A stretch of 64,000 nucleotides of DNA. Origin: Lunularia cruciata (taxonomy: Eukaryota; Streptophyta; Marchantiopsida; Lunulariales; Lunulariaceae). Position 1 is the first letter of the stretch, and each line of letters starts with the position of its first letter. The notes beneath the pieces were generated by a model, which worked only from the letters and a program-made list of their open reading frames with translations, was not told where the DNA came from and did no database searches. The stretch lies in contig OX419755.1 of NCBI GenBank assembly GCA_948567375.1, forward strand, positions 68,948,944 through 69,012,943. Direction: 5' to 3'. A program made the translations under genes and the position numbers. Below are positions 11,815 through 23,820 of this stretch, one piece after another.

Positions 11815-12690
11815 ATTTGCACCAGCTACTTTCTCTACAACGATGAGGTTTCGCCTAGGTTTGTTCCACCCATCTGCATCTTCATTACTCACTTGTGAGT
11901 GTGGTTCTACACTAGATGCAGCAGCGGTCCACATGACACGGTGTCCTTTTGGAGGACAGAGGATAGCTACCCATGATGCAATTATGGACATAGTGTTTGC
12001 TATGGCACGAGAGAGCGGATACTTGGCTTGGAGGGAGCGTTTGTATGCTTTGCAGACGACACATGTCAGGGTAGACTTATATTTGGTCCGAGATGATCAG
12101 GTGATACTAGTGGATGTCGTGGTTACGGACCCTATGCGGGATACAGTTTTGGAGAGAGTACCCATCCCATGGATGGGCGGCGAGTGTTGCAGCAGGTCGC
12201 AAGATCTCCAAGTATAGGGGCATGCAGTGAGGTCACCTCTTTGTTCCTCTAGCCTTGGAGTTATATGGAGCGGTGGACACGGCATTTGACGCATTTGTCA
12301 CGGAGTGCACGAGAGCTTATCATGTTAAGTGTCAAGGGGTACCACTCTCACTCTCATATTTTGTAGCATATTTTAGATAGCATGTGTCCATTGCTCTACA
12401 GAGAGCAGTGGCTGGTGCAATCCATAGGAGAGCAATCACATTAGGTGATGTTTCTTCGGATGCTCGAGTCATGTATAGACCGTCCAACTTGCATAACTCG
12501 GATATCTTAGGTGCGGTAGGGTAGATTTTTCATATAGACTCATTGGGATTTAGCCCTATGTTACCTTTTTTTTCTCTTGTATCGGCTTGATGGGGTCTTC
12601 CCATCCTTCATTTTTCCTACTTGGTCGGCTTGATGGGATCTTCCCATCCTTCGTTTTTCATACTTGGTCGCCTTTTTCCCCAATAATATG
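11815..12690 (+). mobile_element. RLE-type LINE, 5'-truncated copy 1
   Basis: The 3' part of a non-LTR retrotransposon, truncated at the 5' end in the usual LINE manner. An open frame of about 125 codons (11843-12217) gives a CCHC motif, CECGSTLDAAAVHMTRC, then an HD (THDAIMDIV), then RVDLYLVRDDQVILVDVVV. The last fits the catalytic PD-X(12)-D pattern of the restriction-like endonuclease of R2/R4/NeSL-class elements, with Pro changed to Val. The frame then breaks, but similarity to copy 2 continues (ALELYGAVDTAFDAFV). The 3' untranslated part ends in a stem-loop that is tandemly duplicated here, with no poly(A). This is the best preserved endonuclease segment in the window. Confidence 0.8.
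12589..12665 (+). repeat. LINE 3' stem-loop tail, duplicated with 43-bp period
   Basis: GATGGGGTCTTCCCATC at 12589-12605 and GATGGGATCTTCCCATC at 12632-12648 each form a six-base-pair stem with a five-base loop. Both copies are followed by CTTC.TTTTTC.TACTTGGTCG. The 43-bp offset shows a tandem duplication of the tail unit. Equivalent tails occur near 19131, 24465, 31288, 58248 (minus) and 60938 (minus). Confidence 0.85.
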
Positions 12691-15600
12691 GAATGAATTA
12701 TCTTTACCCGGATTGCTCAACTTGGATGGTTTCTGGCTAGTATAGACGTAAATTTGGAGTTTTAGGTCATTCCGAGATTATGGCGGCAGAAGAAGTTTAG
12801 GGTAGACCATACTATTTACGTTGGCACTCAAGAACGAGAATAGCAGTGGTCAGGTGTTCTTGTCTGGAGTTATTCTCGCCAAAATAGCGGAGCAAACTTA
12901 TCAAGAGATTACGCCAGACTTTCCATGTGACTGTCCACGTTCTCGTCGGCCTGAGGGAATCTGGGTCGCTAGGTTTTGCTTTCCGGTCTAGAATGTGGGG
13001 GAACCTGAGTGAGCGGAGAGTAAAACGCATCCTCTAAAGACGTGCAATTGAACGAATGCCATGTCACGACTGCGCATTGAAGCCTCGGGATGTCGCGGAA
13101 GGTCGAAACATCTGGAAGGAAAGGATGGAGAAGATCGGCCGCTGAATCTGCCACAGTACTGACTGAATACTGCTGTCGTTTCTAGTCGGGCAGGCCAAGA
13201 GTTGCTCCACAGAGTGATGCGCGGAGTCCTCCAGACTATATTTGTTGCATGTCCTTCACTTGAACCGGGAAGTCATCCCGATTCATCGAAGCGATGTCGA
13301 AACTGTTCTGCCGACAAATACTGTACCGTTGTACTCAAACGGAAGTTGATAAGCAAAATCCTGAGCGCTATGTACGTGCCACTCAAATCATGAATGGTTC
13401 ACAAGCGAACTTAAAGTACGTCCTTGATAAGGAGGGTATGATACCATAAATTCGAGAGCCTGCAACTTGTAATTTGTGTGTAAAAGCCCCAGAGATAGAC
13501 TTGACAGACCCACCAGTAGACTTAAGCGACACTTGAAGCCTTGACAGGTCCTACGTAGCAACGGATTTCACAGCACGACAATTTGAGACATGAGAAGATC
13601 GATTGCCTCGAGCTCACACCGTGATGTCTGCGCGTTCCACTTGTGGGGTCTATTAAGTCGAAGGGCGGAATATACGCGTCGGTTAAGTCTTATCAGTTTT
13701 CAAACGGATTTTTGTCAATTGGATGGGGTTGGGTACCATTGCTTGACAGAGTTCCATCGCATATTGGCCACGTAGCTAAACGATCTAGATCCATGGAAGG
13801 AGCTGTAGCAAAGAAGTCTAGCCCGCCAAGGACACAGGAAGTGGGACTAAGGATGACTTTTGCAGAATGCGTGAAGGAGCGAAAGGCTTTATATAATTGC
13901 AATCAGTTAGACTTTTCCCTGCTGAAACAGTGATGATCGGTCCTCTGGTTATGAAGGAAATGAACGTGAAGAGTTAGTAGCCTCATGAACGATTAAAACA
14001 ACTTCTGGGAAATAGAAACGGGAAAGAAGAGTCAAGCTCGAGAGAAGTAGAGTTTCAGTTGAGAGCTTTATCGGAGGTATATCTCACTGCAATAACATCG
14101 CAAGAGAATTTGACTGTTGTTGTAGCTCTGATAGAAATTTGACGAGAGCATTACACGCTCGGATCAGGGATCATCGAGCATCGCTTAACGTAGGGTTCAA
14201 AGCTCCTTTTAGCACTCTGTAGGAATGAATGTACATTCATTCCTATTTCATCAGGGAGTTTCAGATTTAGAGTCCGACAGATATTATAAATATTCAGTTA
14301 TATTTATATTTTTAAATATATTTACTAAAAATAAAAATAGCAAAAAATTGAATTATTTATATTTAAAGTGATTTTAAATTATATTAATCTTTTTAATATA
14401 TTTAAAATTTAATTTAATTATTTAAAATAATAAAAAATTTCATATAAATCTATATATTCTCGTACGATCCATACAATTCTTTAAAACTTACCATAATTTA
14501 TTTATAGATATCTAGAGAATCATATAAACTAAATCTTTAAAACCACCCCTATTGAAATTGAACGTAACACCAACCGCATTTGCTTTCTGTGGTAGTCAGT
14601 TTGACCATGTTAGCAGTAACTACCACTGCCTGACAGCCTCCGTTTGAAAGAAAAGTCAAACAAGCATCAAGCATTGATGTGTTGCAGAAGAATTCGGCAC
14701 GTAGTCTAAGTTGTTAATGCATCCACCCCATGCAAGCATTTGACGGGAGTATTTAACTCTACTACTGTCGAACCTCTATAACTGCAATAGGAGTTACACA
14801 AAATCTACACTTATGGAGGGGTACTTTTATCCGAAATACCAAGAAACTGGAATCGACATAATTTATTCAATGAGGGCATGGAATCATGCGGTGTTCAAAC
14901 TGGGGAGAAATAATTCACAAATTATTGAACTATAAGTTGTTGCTAGAATCTATGTTTTTTTTAAAGAAATGGACGCAGTACTCCTGACCGCACCCTCACC
15001 GTGTGTATCAGGCTTCTGTACTTGTCAAACTGAATGTATTGGTGTTGAATTTGATTCAAGTGTATATACCATTTTCTACATCTTGACAAGGGTGTGATTA
15101 TCTTTACGATATTGGAAGGTTCTTGGTAAGATCAAGGTAAATTTCTGGTCTAGTATCTATGCATATATTAGAATAATTTCTACCAGCTATGAAAGCATTC
15201 AGGTGAAGCCTATTGAAGATTTCAGGTAAAGGTAAAAGAGAGAAGAAGACGATCATTACATATGCATATGCCCAGAGATAGTAATCATCCAGTTTTTATC
15301 ATCTCGGATAAATTTGGACAAAATTTTTATGAGAGGTGACTTATGAAGATAAATCATATTTAACAAACTTGACTGAAAATGTAATAGTGACATAAATAAA
15401 ATAAAAACTTTTGGAAATTTGATTTTAAGATTTCACCAGAAATTAAAGTATGAGGTATGTTAGAGGGTGCGTAATAGTGAACTACACAAGTGAAACTATT
15501 GGGAAGATCTGGAGATGTGAGAGGAAAGATTCCATTTTCTGAGGGCTCTCTAGCATAAAGCACTCGAGTGAATAGTGTTTCATATTTATTTTTCAATTTC

Positions 15601-15930
15601 GGTTCCATTGGTACCTAGATTGAAGACTATGGAGAATTGGGGAGAAAGTTATGGGATTTTTAGGTTTTCTAGGGTTTAAAATGATCATTACACATTGATA
15701 GTGATGGCTTGGGATTTCTCAATTTTAATCTCTTGGTATTCATGCTTCAGTTCCATGAGAACTTAGTCTGAAAATGTTAGAGATGGGAATTGAAAATTAC
15801 TAGAGTTTATAGTTTTCAAGGTTTGGAGATATAATATTTACTCATGTGAGTTGAGATGTGAAGGGTTGTGGTCTTGCAGGTATGGAAAGAGATGGAGAGG
15901 AGCATCATGTGTCATTATCATTATTTTTGT
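12691..15930. other. Intergenic stretch without recognised gene
   Basis: 12.77-14.2 kb is less AT-rich and looks like unique sequence, but stops in all frames prevent a gene call. 14.28-14.55 kb is extremely AT-rich. 14.6-15.9 kb is ordinary AT-rich sequence leading into LINE copy 2. The only sharp structure is the palindrome at 14221. Confidence 0.4.
14221..14244. repeat. 24-bp perfect palindrome
   Basis: AGGAATGAATGT followed directly by ACATTCATTCCT is a perfect inverted repeat without spacer. It lies exactly at the change from the less AT-rich block to very AT-rich DNA. Confidence 0.85.
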
Positions 15931-15934
15931 GCTA

Positions 15935-18900
15935 GCCATGGCTATACTTTCCCATGTGAGGCTGCTTAGAGCGGCTCGGGATACACCATGCCCAATGTGT
16001 CGCTAACATTTTATCTCGCAAGGGGTAAAGACCCATGTGGGAAGGATGCACAAGGACTATGATTGGACAACTAGGGATGCTCATGTGAGGCAAGCTACCA
16101 CATCAAAGCAATGACACTTGAGATTATGCACACTTCCACTATCTTTTTGTTGACCGTTCTAGTGATACAAATCAAGTCGTGGGAGTGGTTAGCATATTGG
16201 GCGAGTAGCACTTTGGGATTATTTGAGACTAGTTTTCCATGTCCATGTCCATTCCATAGGATACCCCGTGCACTCCATGATGAGTCTAGATAAGCATTTT
16301 TCCTACCACTTGAATGTTTTGCATGTGATCCCTTGGACGAGTTAGCATGGTTCATATTCCTCTTACTCCCTTGATGGTGTCTTTATTATGCTAGAGGGAG
16401 ACATGCGGGGCATAAAGAGGTGGCTGTTAGATTTTGTTAATTCTGAGTGGGGGATTAGGTGGCCTTACAAGAGGAGTGTGTTAGGGCTGCACATTTTAGG
16501 AGATAGGTTTTGCCACAAGTTACCATAAATTCCACTCGATTACGATGATGTAGGACATTGGGTCAAGCTGGAGAGTTTAGTAGAGCAATACTAGCACTAC
16601 ACCCTTTGTCTATAGCTAGTCCTATTGATGAGACTATCTTTACCGTGCGCTTACTACATCCTATGGTAGGAGAAGGATTACCATTAGAGGTCTTAGATTA
16701 TAAGCCTAAGTAGCATGTATGTCTTGATAGCTTGCTTTTTGAACAAGCTTTGTGCATTGCACCTCACCTTTCCTTAGGAGGCTTGTCAAAGATGGTATAT
16801 GAGCATCTTAGAGATTTTTTTTAGGCAAATGATCCTTCTGGTGGTTTTATTGAGTTATTTCAAGTGGTTGCAATAGTATTGAGAGAAGACATTCTTATGT
16901 CTATTAGTTGGGTGTTATGTGCTAGTCAACTTCTCGCTATGGAGAAATACACAAGGATTATTAGACCAATTGCTATTGGCAAGATCTTTTGTGTTTGGTC
17001 AATTGCACCATTGTCCTTCAACATTGTTCTCACTTTTGATAGCATCTTAGTCTACTTCAATTTGGAGTAGCTACACTTGGAGGATGTGAGGCTATATCTT
17101 TAGGCATTAGGGCATTCCTAGATATCCATATGGAGTGGGTCATCCTATAGGTGGACATTGAGAATTCTTTTAATTGTGTTTCATGAGCATCCATCTTTAG
17201 AGAGCTTAGGGAAGTTAGTGGATCCTTGGCAAGTATTATTCCTTTTGTGCAGTCTTTTATAGCTCTCTTGCTTCCCTTTACTATCAGCATGGTTGTTCAT
17301 AGAGGGAGTCACCATCTTGGAGTCAACTGTGGGTACACATCACGGAAATCCTTTAGGTAGACCCTTATTTGCCATGGCTCACTTTAGAGCCCTCTTATCA
17401 ACTACTTTGGCCATGCTAGATTGTGTAATCCCCTCATTTATAGATGATACATACATCATGGGCCCTATAGATTAGATTAGGCAGACCTTTGACCACTTGA
17501 CTACCAAACTACATCTAGTAGGCTTGAGAGTCAAGGGATCAAAGTGCACAGCATGGTCCCTTTTAGGTATCCCTCCTCAAGGTGAGCTTCCAAAGAGGTG
17601 TATCACATCTATAGATGGACTTCTTGGAGTGCCAGTAGGATCCAAGGATTTGTAACACTTTTCTAAGATGTTGCCATTGTTGAGGATATTCTCCATATGA
17701 ATGACCTTCCTTTACTAGGAGAACCATTGGTGGCGTTTGGTTTACTCTCCTTTAGTATTGCTTGGTGATCAACTTACCTCCTCAGCACAATTCTCCCCTC
17801 CTTGACCTTGCTATCATGTCTAAGAGCCTTTGATAGGAGGATTATGGGAGTCTTTGGTGATATTATTGGACTAGGGATATTTGAGTGTGTGACAAGGGAT
17901 TTGGCATGTAGACAAACATCTCTTCCAATCTTTTGTAGAGGGGTTGGCTTGCTGTCTATGGAGTAGATGGCACCTATAGCATTTTTGGGTACTTGAGCTC
18001 ACTCAACACTCCTACTTTCCTCTTGTTTTGTGGTTGTTGATAGGCCAGTTTTGGAGACTTATGTGATAGAGGTGGAGGAGGGATCCTTTTCTCTCCGGAT
18101 GTTATTGCGGCAGACAAGAGATAGTCTATCCCTACGGGCATACAAGGACCTTCCATCTTTTGCTTCACTATTGTCAGATTGGACTAGAGGTTTCCTGTCT
18201 TCCTTGTGGAGCGACAATGTCAACAGATACTACATTCTCTCTTAGTTGACTCGTCCATTCCTGAAGCTACTAGAGCACATCTTTGTTGTTTCTTGGCCAA
18301 GGGTGTAGGCTCTTGGATCCTAGCTCGACCATGCATTAGGGCATTTTGACCCGCACTAGCTACATTTCTTACAGCAATGAGATTTTGCCAAGGTTTGGTC
18401 CACCTATCTGCATCATCATTACTCACTTGTGAGTGTGGTTCTACACTAGATGCAGCAACGGTCCATATGACATGATGTCTTTTTGGAGGACAAAGGATAG
18501 TTACCCATGATACTATTAAGGACATAGTATTTGCTATGGCATGAGAGAGTGGATACTTTGCTTAGAGGAAGTGCTCGTATCATTTGCAAACGACATGTGT
18601 CAAGGCATACTTATACTTGATCTGAGATGATCAGGTGATAATAGCGGATGTCGTGGTTATGGACCCTATACATGATACAATTTTGGAAGGAGTGATTACC
18701 CACTCCTTGGATGGGCGGGGAGGGAAGTGACAGCTCACAAGGTCTCCAAGTATAGGGGTATGCAGCGATGTCATCACTTTGTTTCTCTAGCCTCAGAGTT
18801 ATATGGAGCAATGTACATGGCATTGACACATTTGTCAAGGAGTGCACGAGAGCTTATCATGTTAGGCACTAGGGGTACCACTCTCACTATTCATACTTTA

Positions 18901-19175
18901 TAGTATATTTTAGACAACATGTGGTCATTGCTCTGCAGAGGGCAGTGGCTGGTGCAATCCATAGAGAGCTATCACAGTAGGTTATGCTTCTTCAGCTGCT
19001 CCAGTAGTTTGTAGACAATACGATTTGCATAGCTATGATAGTTTAGGTGTTTGTAGGGCAGATTTCTCACATCAACTCTATTATGGCTTAGCCCCATTTT
19101 GCCTATTTTGTCTCACCCTTGCCCTGGCTTGATGGGGTTTTCCCCTCCTTCATGTTTCTCCGTGATCGGTCGCCC
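15935..19175 (+). mobile_element. RLE-type LINE, longest copy (copy 2), multiply mutated
   Basis: A nearly full-length non-LTR retrotransposon with many stops, readable in order. A C2H2 finger lies at 15989-16051 (CPMC, 11 residues including a stop, then HVGRMHKDYDW). The RT domain spans about 16740-17650, with RPIAIGKIF, FGVATLGGCEA, a VDIENSFN-type catalytic block, GTHHGNPLGRPLFAMAHF and FIDDTYIMGP (the YADD-box equivalent). Then come the thumb-like LRVKGSKCTAWS and GVPVGS. The CCHC/endonuclease segment is at about 18400-18800, aligned to copy 1. The 3' region ends in the stem-loop tail at 19131-19175. An N-terminal zinc finger plus RT, CCHC and RLE is the architecture of the R2/NeSL/R4 grouping, not of the L1 and RTE elements usual in flowering plants. 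The 5' boundary is approximate. Confidence 0.8.
19131..19175 (+). repeat. LINE 3' stem-loop tail of copy 2
   Basis: GATGGGGTTTTCCCCTCC replaces the consensus hairpin; four GGGG/CCCC pairs remain. It is followed by TTCATGTTTCTCCGTGATCGGTCGCCC in two short blocks, as in the other tails, with no poly(A). Confidence 0.75.
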
Positions 19176-21126
19176 TTTTCCCTCTACTAAAACTACATAG
19201 AAGTGTGGGATGTTTTATTCTACAAGTAACCAATGTTGCAATATTAAACCGGTCGCGTAGCAAAATGAGAGTTGAAAAGGTTTACATTTGTCCGTAAATG
19301 TAATAATGCAGTTACCCGTTGTTCTATTTGCGGAGTTAATTTGACATTGTAGTTATACAGGTTGCAGTTACAGAGGTCCACCAGTATACTCCTTGACAGT
19401 AAGCTTACCGCGAAGACTACAGCGATAGAGTTAGCGGACCCCATATTTAGCACTTCGACTTGGTTGACCCCCAAAATGGCAAAAAGACTTCAACCCCTTG
19501 AAGGCGGCATGAGTCCTCTGGCAGTGGGTTACGCAAACTGCCAGGTTTTCAGACACCAGTTGGGAACAATCGTAATAAATACAACCCTTCTTCCATGGAC
19601 CGTCTTGGACGTGCCAGTCGAGAAATTGTGACAAACTGCTTTAATGTTCGGTACTGCACTTGCTATGACCCATTGGAAGGTGGGATTCCAATTCTCATCA
19701 CCTTTGGTGCGTGACTTTACGTTTGATGTCAAAAGCATGCTCTAGTAGGGGCAGACATGGGTTTTGCTTCGGGGGTAGAGCCGTGCCGCGCGCGACAAGA
19801 GCAGCTCCTCATGCCGTTGCATAAAAATCATTTAAGTGGTAGCAATGAGTGTTATGAGGTGCACACACCGAATGAATTCATTCTATTGCCCAGGCAGATT
19901 TGCAGCTCGATTTCCTCCGTACATTTTCAGAGAGCAAATCGATCAGATGTTGGGAAGAACTAACCAAAAGCCTCCGTTACGCAGGCAGCCAAGCTATAGG
20001 TTCTTTCCCTTAACGTGCATAGTTAATCTAGGAGTTGAACTGAGTCACAAGCTGCGTCGTGCCAAGAATCGAGTTTGGCACGACCTCGAAGATACCACCT
20101 CGAAGCCTGGGGTCCCAACCTAGCTCTCGGAGTTACATGGACCCGGTCATGATCGGTGCAAGGCACAATAGATCATAGCAGTATAATTTGGACCGTCCCT
20201 CACTTCATCGAGCTATAGCAGGTGCAACTGTACACACTCTCTACGTAGCTCGAACTCTAAAACATGTCAGGGGGAGCAGCTTAGCAGCCATGAATTCTTA
20301 ACGACCTTCCAGTTACCATCTCGAAAGAAAATACGGAAAGTGAGGACCTCTCAGCCGAAGTGGGAAAATGGTCGAGTCCAGTTGTATACACACAGATTCA
20401 CAGGAATTGATTGTAGTAAACATGTCCTTCCTCATAGTTCTACACCAGAATGTCGTTCGTAGACTCGGACGTTTATGAATGAATCAGAATCAGGGATATT
20501 CTGTTCCCCAGCAGCTTGCAGCTTTTACACATGTATAATAAAATATTCGTCTTCATAAGAGATCCTTGGTATAAAAAGGATCCACCGAAAGGCAAACCTA
20601 ATACTGTACGAAAAGCTCCATATGCTGTCTCGACAACATCCTGGGACGTGGCTGTGTATCTGGATCCGAATGATGTGATGACGGGCGGAGGAATGAGCTC
20701 ATTCATTGCATATCCCCAATGAAATGGTAGAATATCTATTTACAACTAACTACCTTGCTGTTCAAGAATTTTTCTTTTGGCTTGCGCGGTAGGTCCGATA
20801 CAAGGACATTAACTAGGACGCAAAAGAGTGTCGAGCCAGACCTGAAGCTGGAAGATTCTTGCGTCATGCCCTCGGTCCCAACCCAGTAAAATGAATCTCG
20901 ACCGACATTTGGGATGTAACTCTGATGAGTTTACCTGCCGGCCTAACTGCCAATAGGAATTGCATCCCAATTTACTTGCTCCACTTGAGATGTACAAGAG
21001 AGTTGTATTCCTCCTTGCCTGCGTCCGTGCTTCGATCCGCCGAGACTCCAGTGCAGTTCAATGCACCGTGCTTCAAGGGTGGCTCGACAGCGAGAAAAAT
21101 TAGATTGATTATGTAAACTTTCTCTG
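19176..21126. other. Intergenic stretch downstream of the GT92 gene, no gene recognised
   Basis: Less AT-rich than its surroundings, with stops in all frames and no recognised domain. It borders the 3' end of the GT92 gene and may include that gene's 3' UTR on the minus strand. Confidence 0.4.
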
Positions 21127-23325
21127 CTATTCTTCTTCGTCTTGCCATTGCAGCTTCTCAGGGTTGCCCGGCTTACTGAATGTTTGCAGCGAGAAATCTC
21201 TAAGTCTAGTGTCCTCAATTTCACAAAAGCGTGACTCCCAATCGTCTGGTTTTACTGCCTCCGTGCCCAAGCCTGGAGTTCTGTCTCTCGACCCCTTGTT
21301 TTCTGCCTTCTGCCAGTCGGTGGTATATGTCCCAGCTCGTCGAACGAATTTCATTTTGAAGACGTCCCATGCCTGCAGGATGATCGCCCAAGCACGAGAC
21401 TTAGATAAATGCGTTTTGACATAGTTTAATTTTCCATCGTCTTCCTTAAATTACAATAGAGGAATATCAGCAGAACAGAAGAAATCAATTGACGATATAC
21501 CTGAAACTTGTAGTGATTGACAACAGCAACACTGCGCATGAGTTTGACAGAGTGGTAATGAGTGCGGAGCTCGAAATGATGCAGAACGTTGAGCAGACTG
21601 TTGTTCACAGCATCGAGCAGAATAATGGATTTGTGTCGCTCTGGGTTCTTCAGTCGACAGGTGTACCCAACAGTTACTCCTTGCTCAGGGCTGTGATCTA
21701 ATCCAGAAGGCCCGAAATTATGACAGTCGAATTGGATCTCCCCTAGGATCCGTCCTGTTGTGCTCATCACCTTTTCGCTCTCCGTGTCGATCACCCTGTG
21801 TAGGACCATTGCATCGGTGCCACCAGTGTGGTTAGTTTTTCTGAGATAATAGGGGGGGAAGATATACTCGTCCACGTCAGAAAACATCACCCATTGGCAC
21901 TCCTCCCGAGCTAGAATGGTACAATGAGAAAAAGCGGCCTGCTGCGTTTTGATCCATGGCCAAACCATTCTGCTGATATTGTAACCTGCCAGGGACTCCA
22001 TCACTTCTTCAATCTTATCATCGCTGTCGTTGTCGTACACAAAGTATCTCTCTACCCCGAAGAAGCTGTGGTACATTACCCACTCCTTGATAAATTGAGC
22101 CTTGTTCCAGACCATCGTGCAAGCGCAAAGTTTGCGCTTCGGCACGAATTCAGGATCCGAAACCAAATCAAAATGCTCAGTTTCAATTGAAGAAAGCTCC
22201 GCAGCGTCTGCAAGTCTGGTCCGGTCAGATTCTTCGTCCAAGATCTCCTCGCCGAGCGTCTTCCGTAGAGGGTGAGTGAAAGAGTCGAGAAAATGTTCGG
22301 GCTTGTTATCGGGATTATAATAAATTACGGAGGGAATCACCCCGAGCCAATTGGCTCTGACACTGAGATGGTAGCCTCTGAGCTTCTCCTCCATGTGAGC
22401 CGGGGGTTTCTCGCATCGAACAATTTCCTGAGCTGCTGTGAGTACTCTGGTCTCCACTAGACTTTTGGACTGTAGAGTCTTCCCGAACACACACTTGACA
22501 CTAGTTACGTCGATCCGCTTCGAACTCTTCGTCACTAGACCCTTCACGAGCAGGACCAAGCTATCCGTGTCTAATAGACTCTCGTAGACTATGTAGTCCC
22601 ATGTGGGCAACCTGTTAGGATTGTACAAAGCAGTCGTTTGAACCCTGACGTCACTGTTTCGAATTCCCAGAGTGACATTCGTGTGAGACTTACCGGGGAA
22701 TTCTTTGAGCCACTCGGGACGGCTGCACCTCACCATCTGCAAATCCTTGGTTCGAGGCTTGATACTGATCACCGGGGTGGTGCTACGATTTCTCATACCT
22801 CCGAATCTACATTCTAAGCTTTCCAGATTACCTTTAAGATCTGTAGAGTCGGGAACTCTTACTAGGAGCATGATATTATCGGGAAATACCACTGCATCCT
22901 GTACGTAGATCGAGCGTTCACTATCAGGCCTTGCAATTCGCAGTAGAGAATCTTCCGAAGAGATAGCAGGCAAATTGGCTAGTTGATGTACATTCACAGT
23001 GACTCCAGTATTCGTTATTGGACCTGCATTACAAATGAAATCCTAAACGCGATGAGTATTTACTCCATAGATCTTGCAGGAACCATGTGAGATTAGAAAA
23101 CGAGGACATCATAGGCGAGCTTTAAATTTCAGAAGAGTCGTACGTACACTTACCTTCTAACCACTGACCCCAAACCACCGTGGTGACGGTGCATACGCAA
23201 GCCAACACCAGGCAAGTAGTCCATGTCCTCCAAAGACTGAGAGATGGAGCAGCCGGCGCTTCAATTCCTCCCAACAGCAACGTTTTGTCTTTGAGCGGAC
23301 TTTTCCTTCTCTCAACAATCTCCAT
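21127..23325 (-). CDS. Glycosyltransferase family 92 (DUF23) protein, three exons
   Basis: Probable Golgi type II membrane glycosyltransferase of family GT92. Proposed exons are 23325-23154, 23023-21501 and 21372-21127, giving 646 residues in frame. Splice sites are GAAG|GTAAGT with TAATGCAG|GT, and TTTCAG|GTATAT with CCTGCAG|GC. A short basic N-terminus is followed by a signal anchor at about residues 35-54 (CLVLACVCTVTTVVW), then a variable lumenal stem. The catalytic domain starts near 353 (CACTMVWNKAQFIKEWVMYH, then RYFVYDNDSDD). The metal-binding DxD is SDVDEY at about 440. The last exon carries the conserved GSRDRTPGLGTEAV and RFCEIEDTRLRDF. This pattern fits the At1g27200-like plant GT92 group better than the beta-1,4-galactan synthase (GALS) branch; that placement is from memory of the families. 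Sugar donor and acceptor cannot be read. Nothing looks broken. Confidence 0.9.
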
Positions 23326-23458
23326 TGTTTCAGATCACTCGAACACTAAACGGATCCCTCGATCTCTTCGCTTACTCACAGCAGGCTCAGAGTCGAGTAC
23401 ATCCACAATGTTGACAATCCCCTAGCAGAATTTCTCAAGTGCCGTCCGACACTCCAGT

Positions 23459-23466
23459 ATATATAT
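23459..23466 (-). promoter_or_regulatory. Candidate TATA box of the GT92 gene
   Basis: TATATATA lies about 135 bp upstream of the proposed ATG at 23325 on the minus strand. Distance and context fit a core promoter with a roughly 100-base 5' UTR, but no transcript evidence is available. Confidence 0.4.
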
Positions 23467-23798
23467 CTGACTGTCTACTTATGGTACTGAACACCATCTA
23501 ATCCTTTAAAAAATTTCGTCAAATCCACGAAAATCACTCATGTCAGAGAGTGAATCTCTTCCCATCCGCCAAAGACAGAAAGTCAGCCAGATTTCTCAGC
23601 TCCTCTAGTACACACAAAGTGTATACCTCTTTTTCAAGTCCTCCTCCTGCTGGCAGTGGACCACCTAGATCATCCGTGCCTATCACACTACTAACTGACT
23701 CCATGCCGCATGTCCTGCATGTCTACAACCCTCTCACGAGCTTAAACCAGCATCAATACTAACACACTACTTCTCCTCACGTCGAGAAGAAATGTGAT

Positions 23799-23820
23799 GG
23801 GGTCGGGTCGGGTCGGGTCG
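23799..23820 (+). repeat. (GGGTC)n run with G-quadruplex potential
   Basis: GGGGTCGGGTCGGGTCGGGTCG gives four runs of at least three G separated by TC, a canonical G-quadruplex pattern. It lies about 475 bp upstream of the GT92 start codon, on the strand opposite the gene. Confidence 0.7.

Noticed and set aside
15360-15608. Minus-strand 82-codon frame upstream of LINE copy 2
   Set aside because: It opposes the LINE and has no match to any recognised protein.
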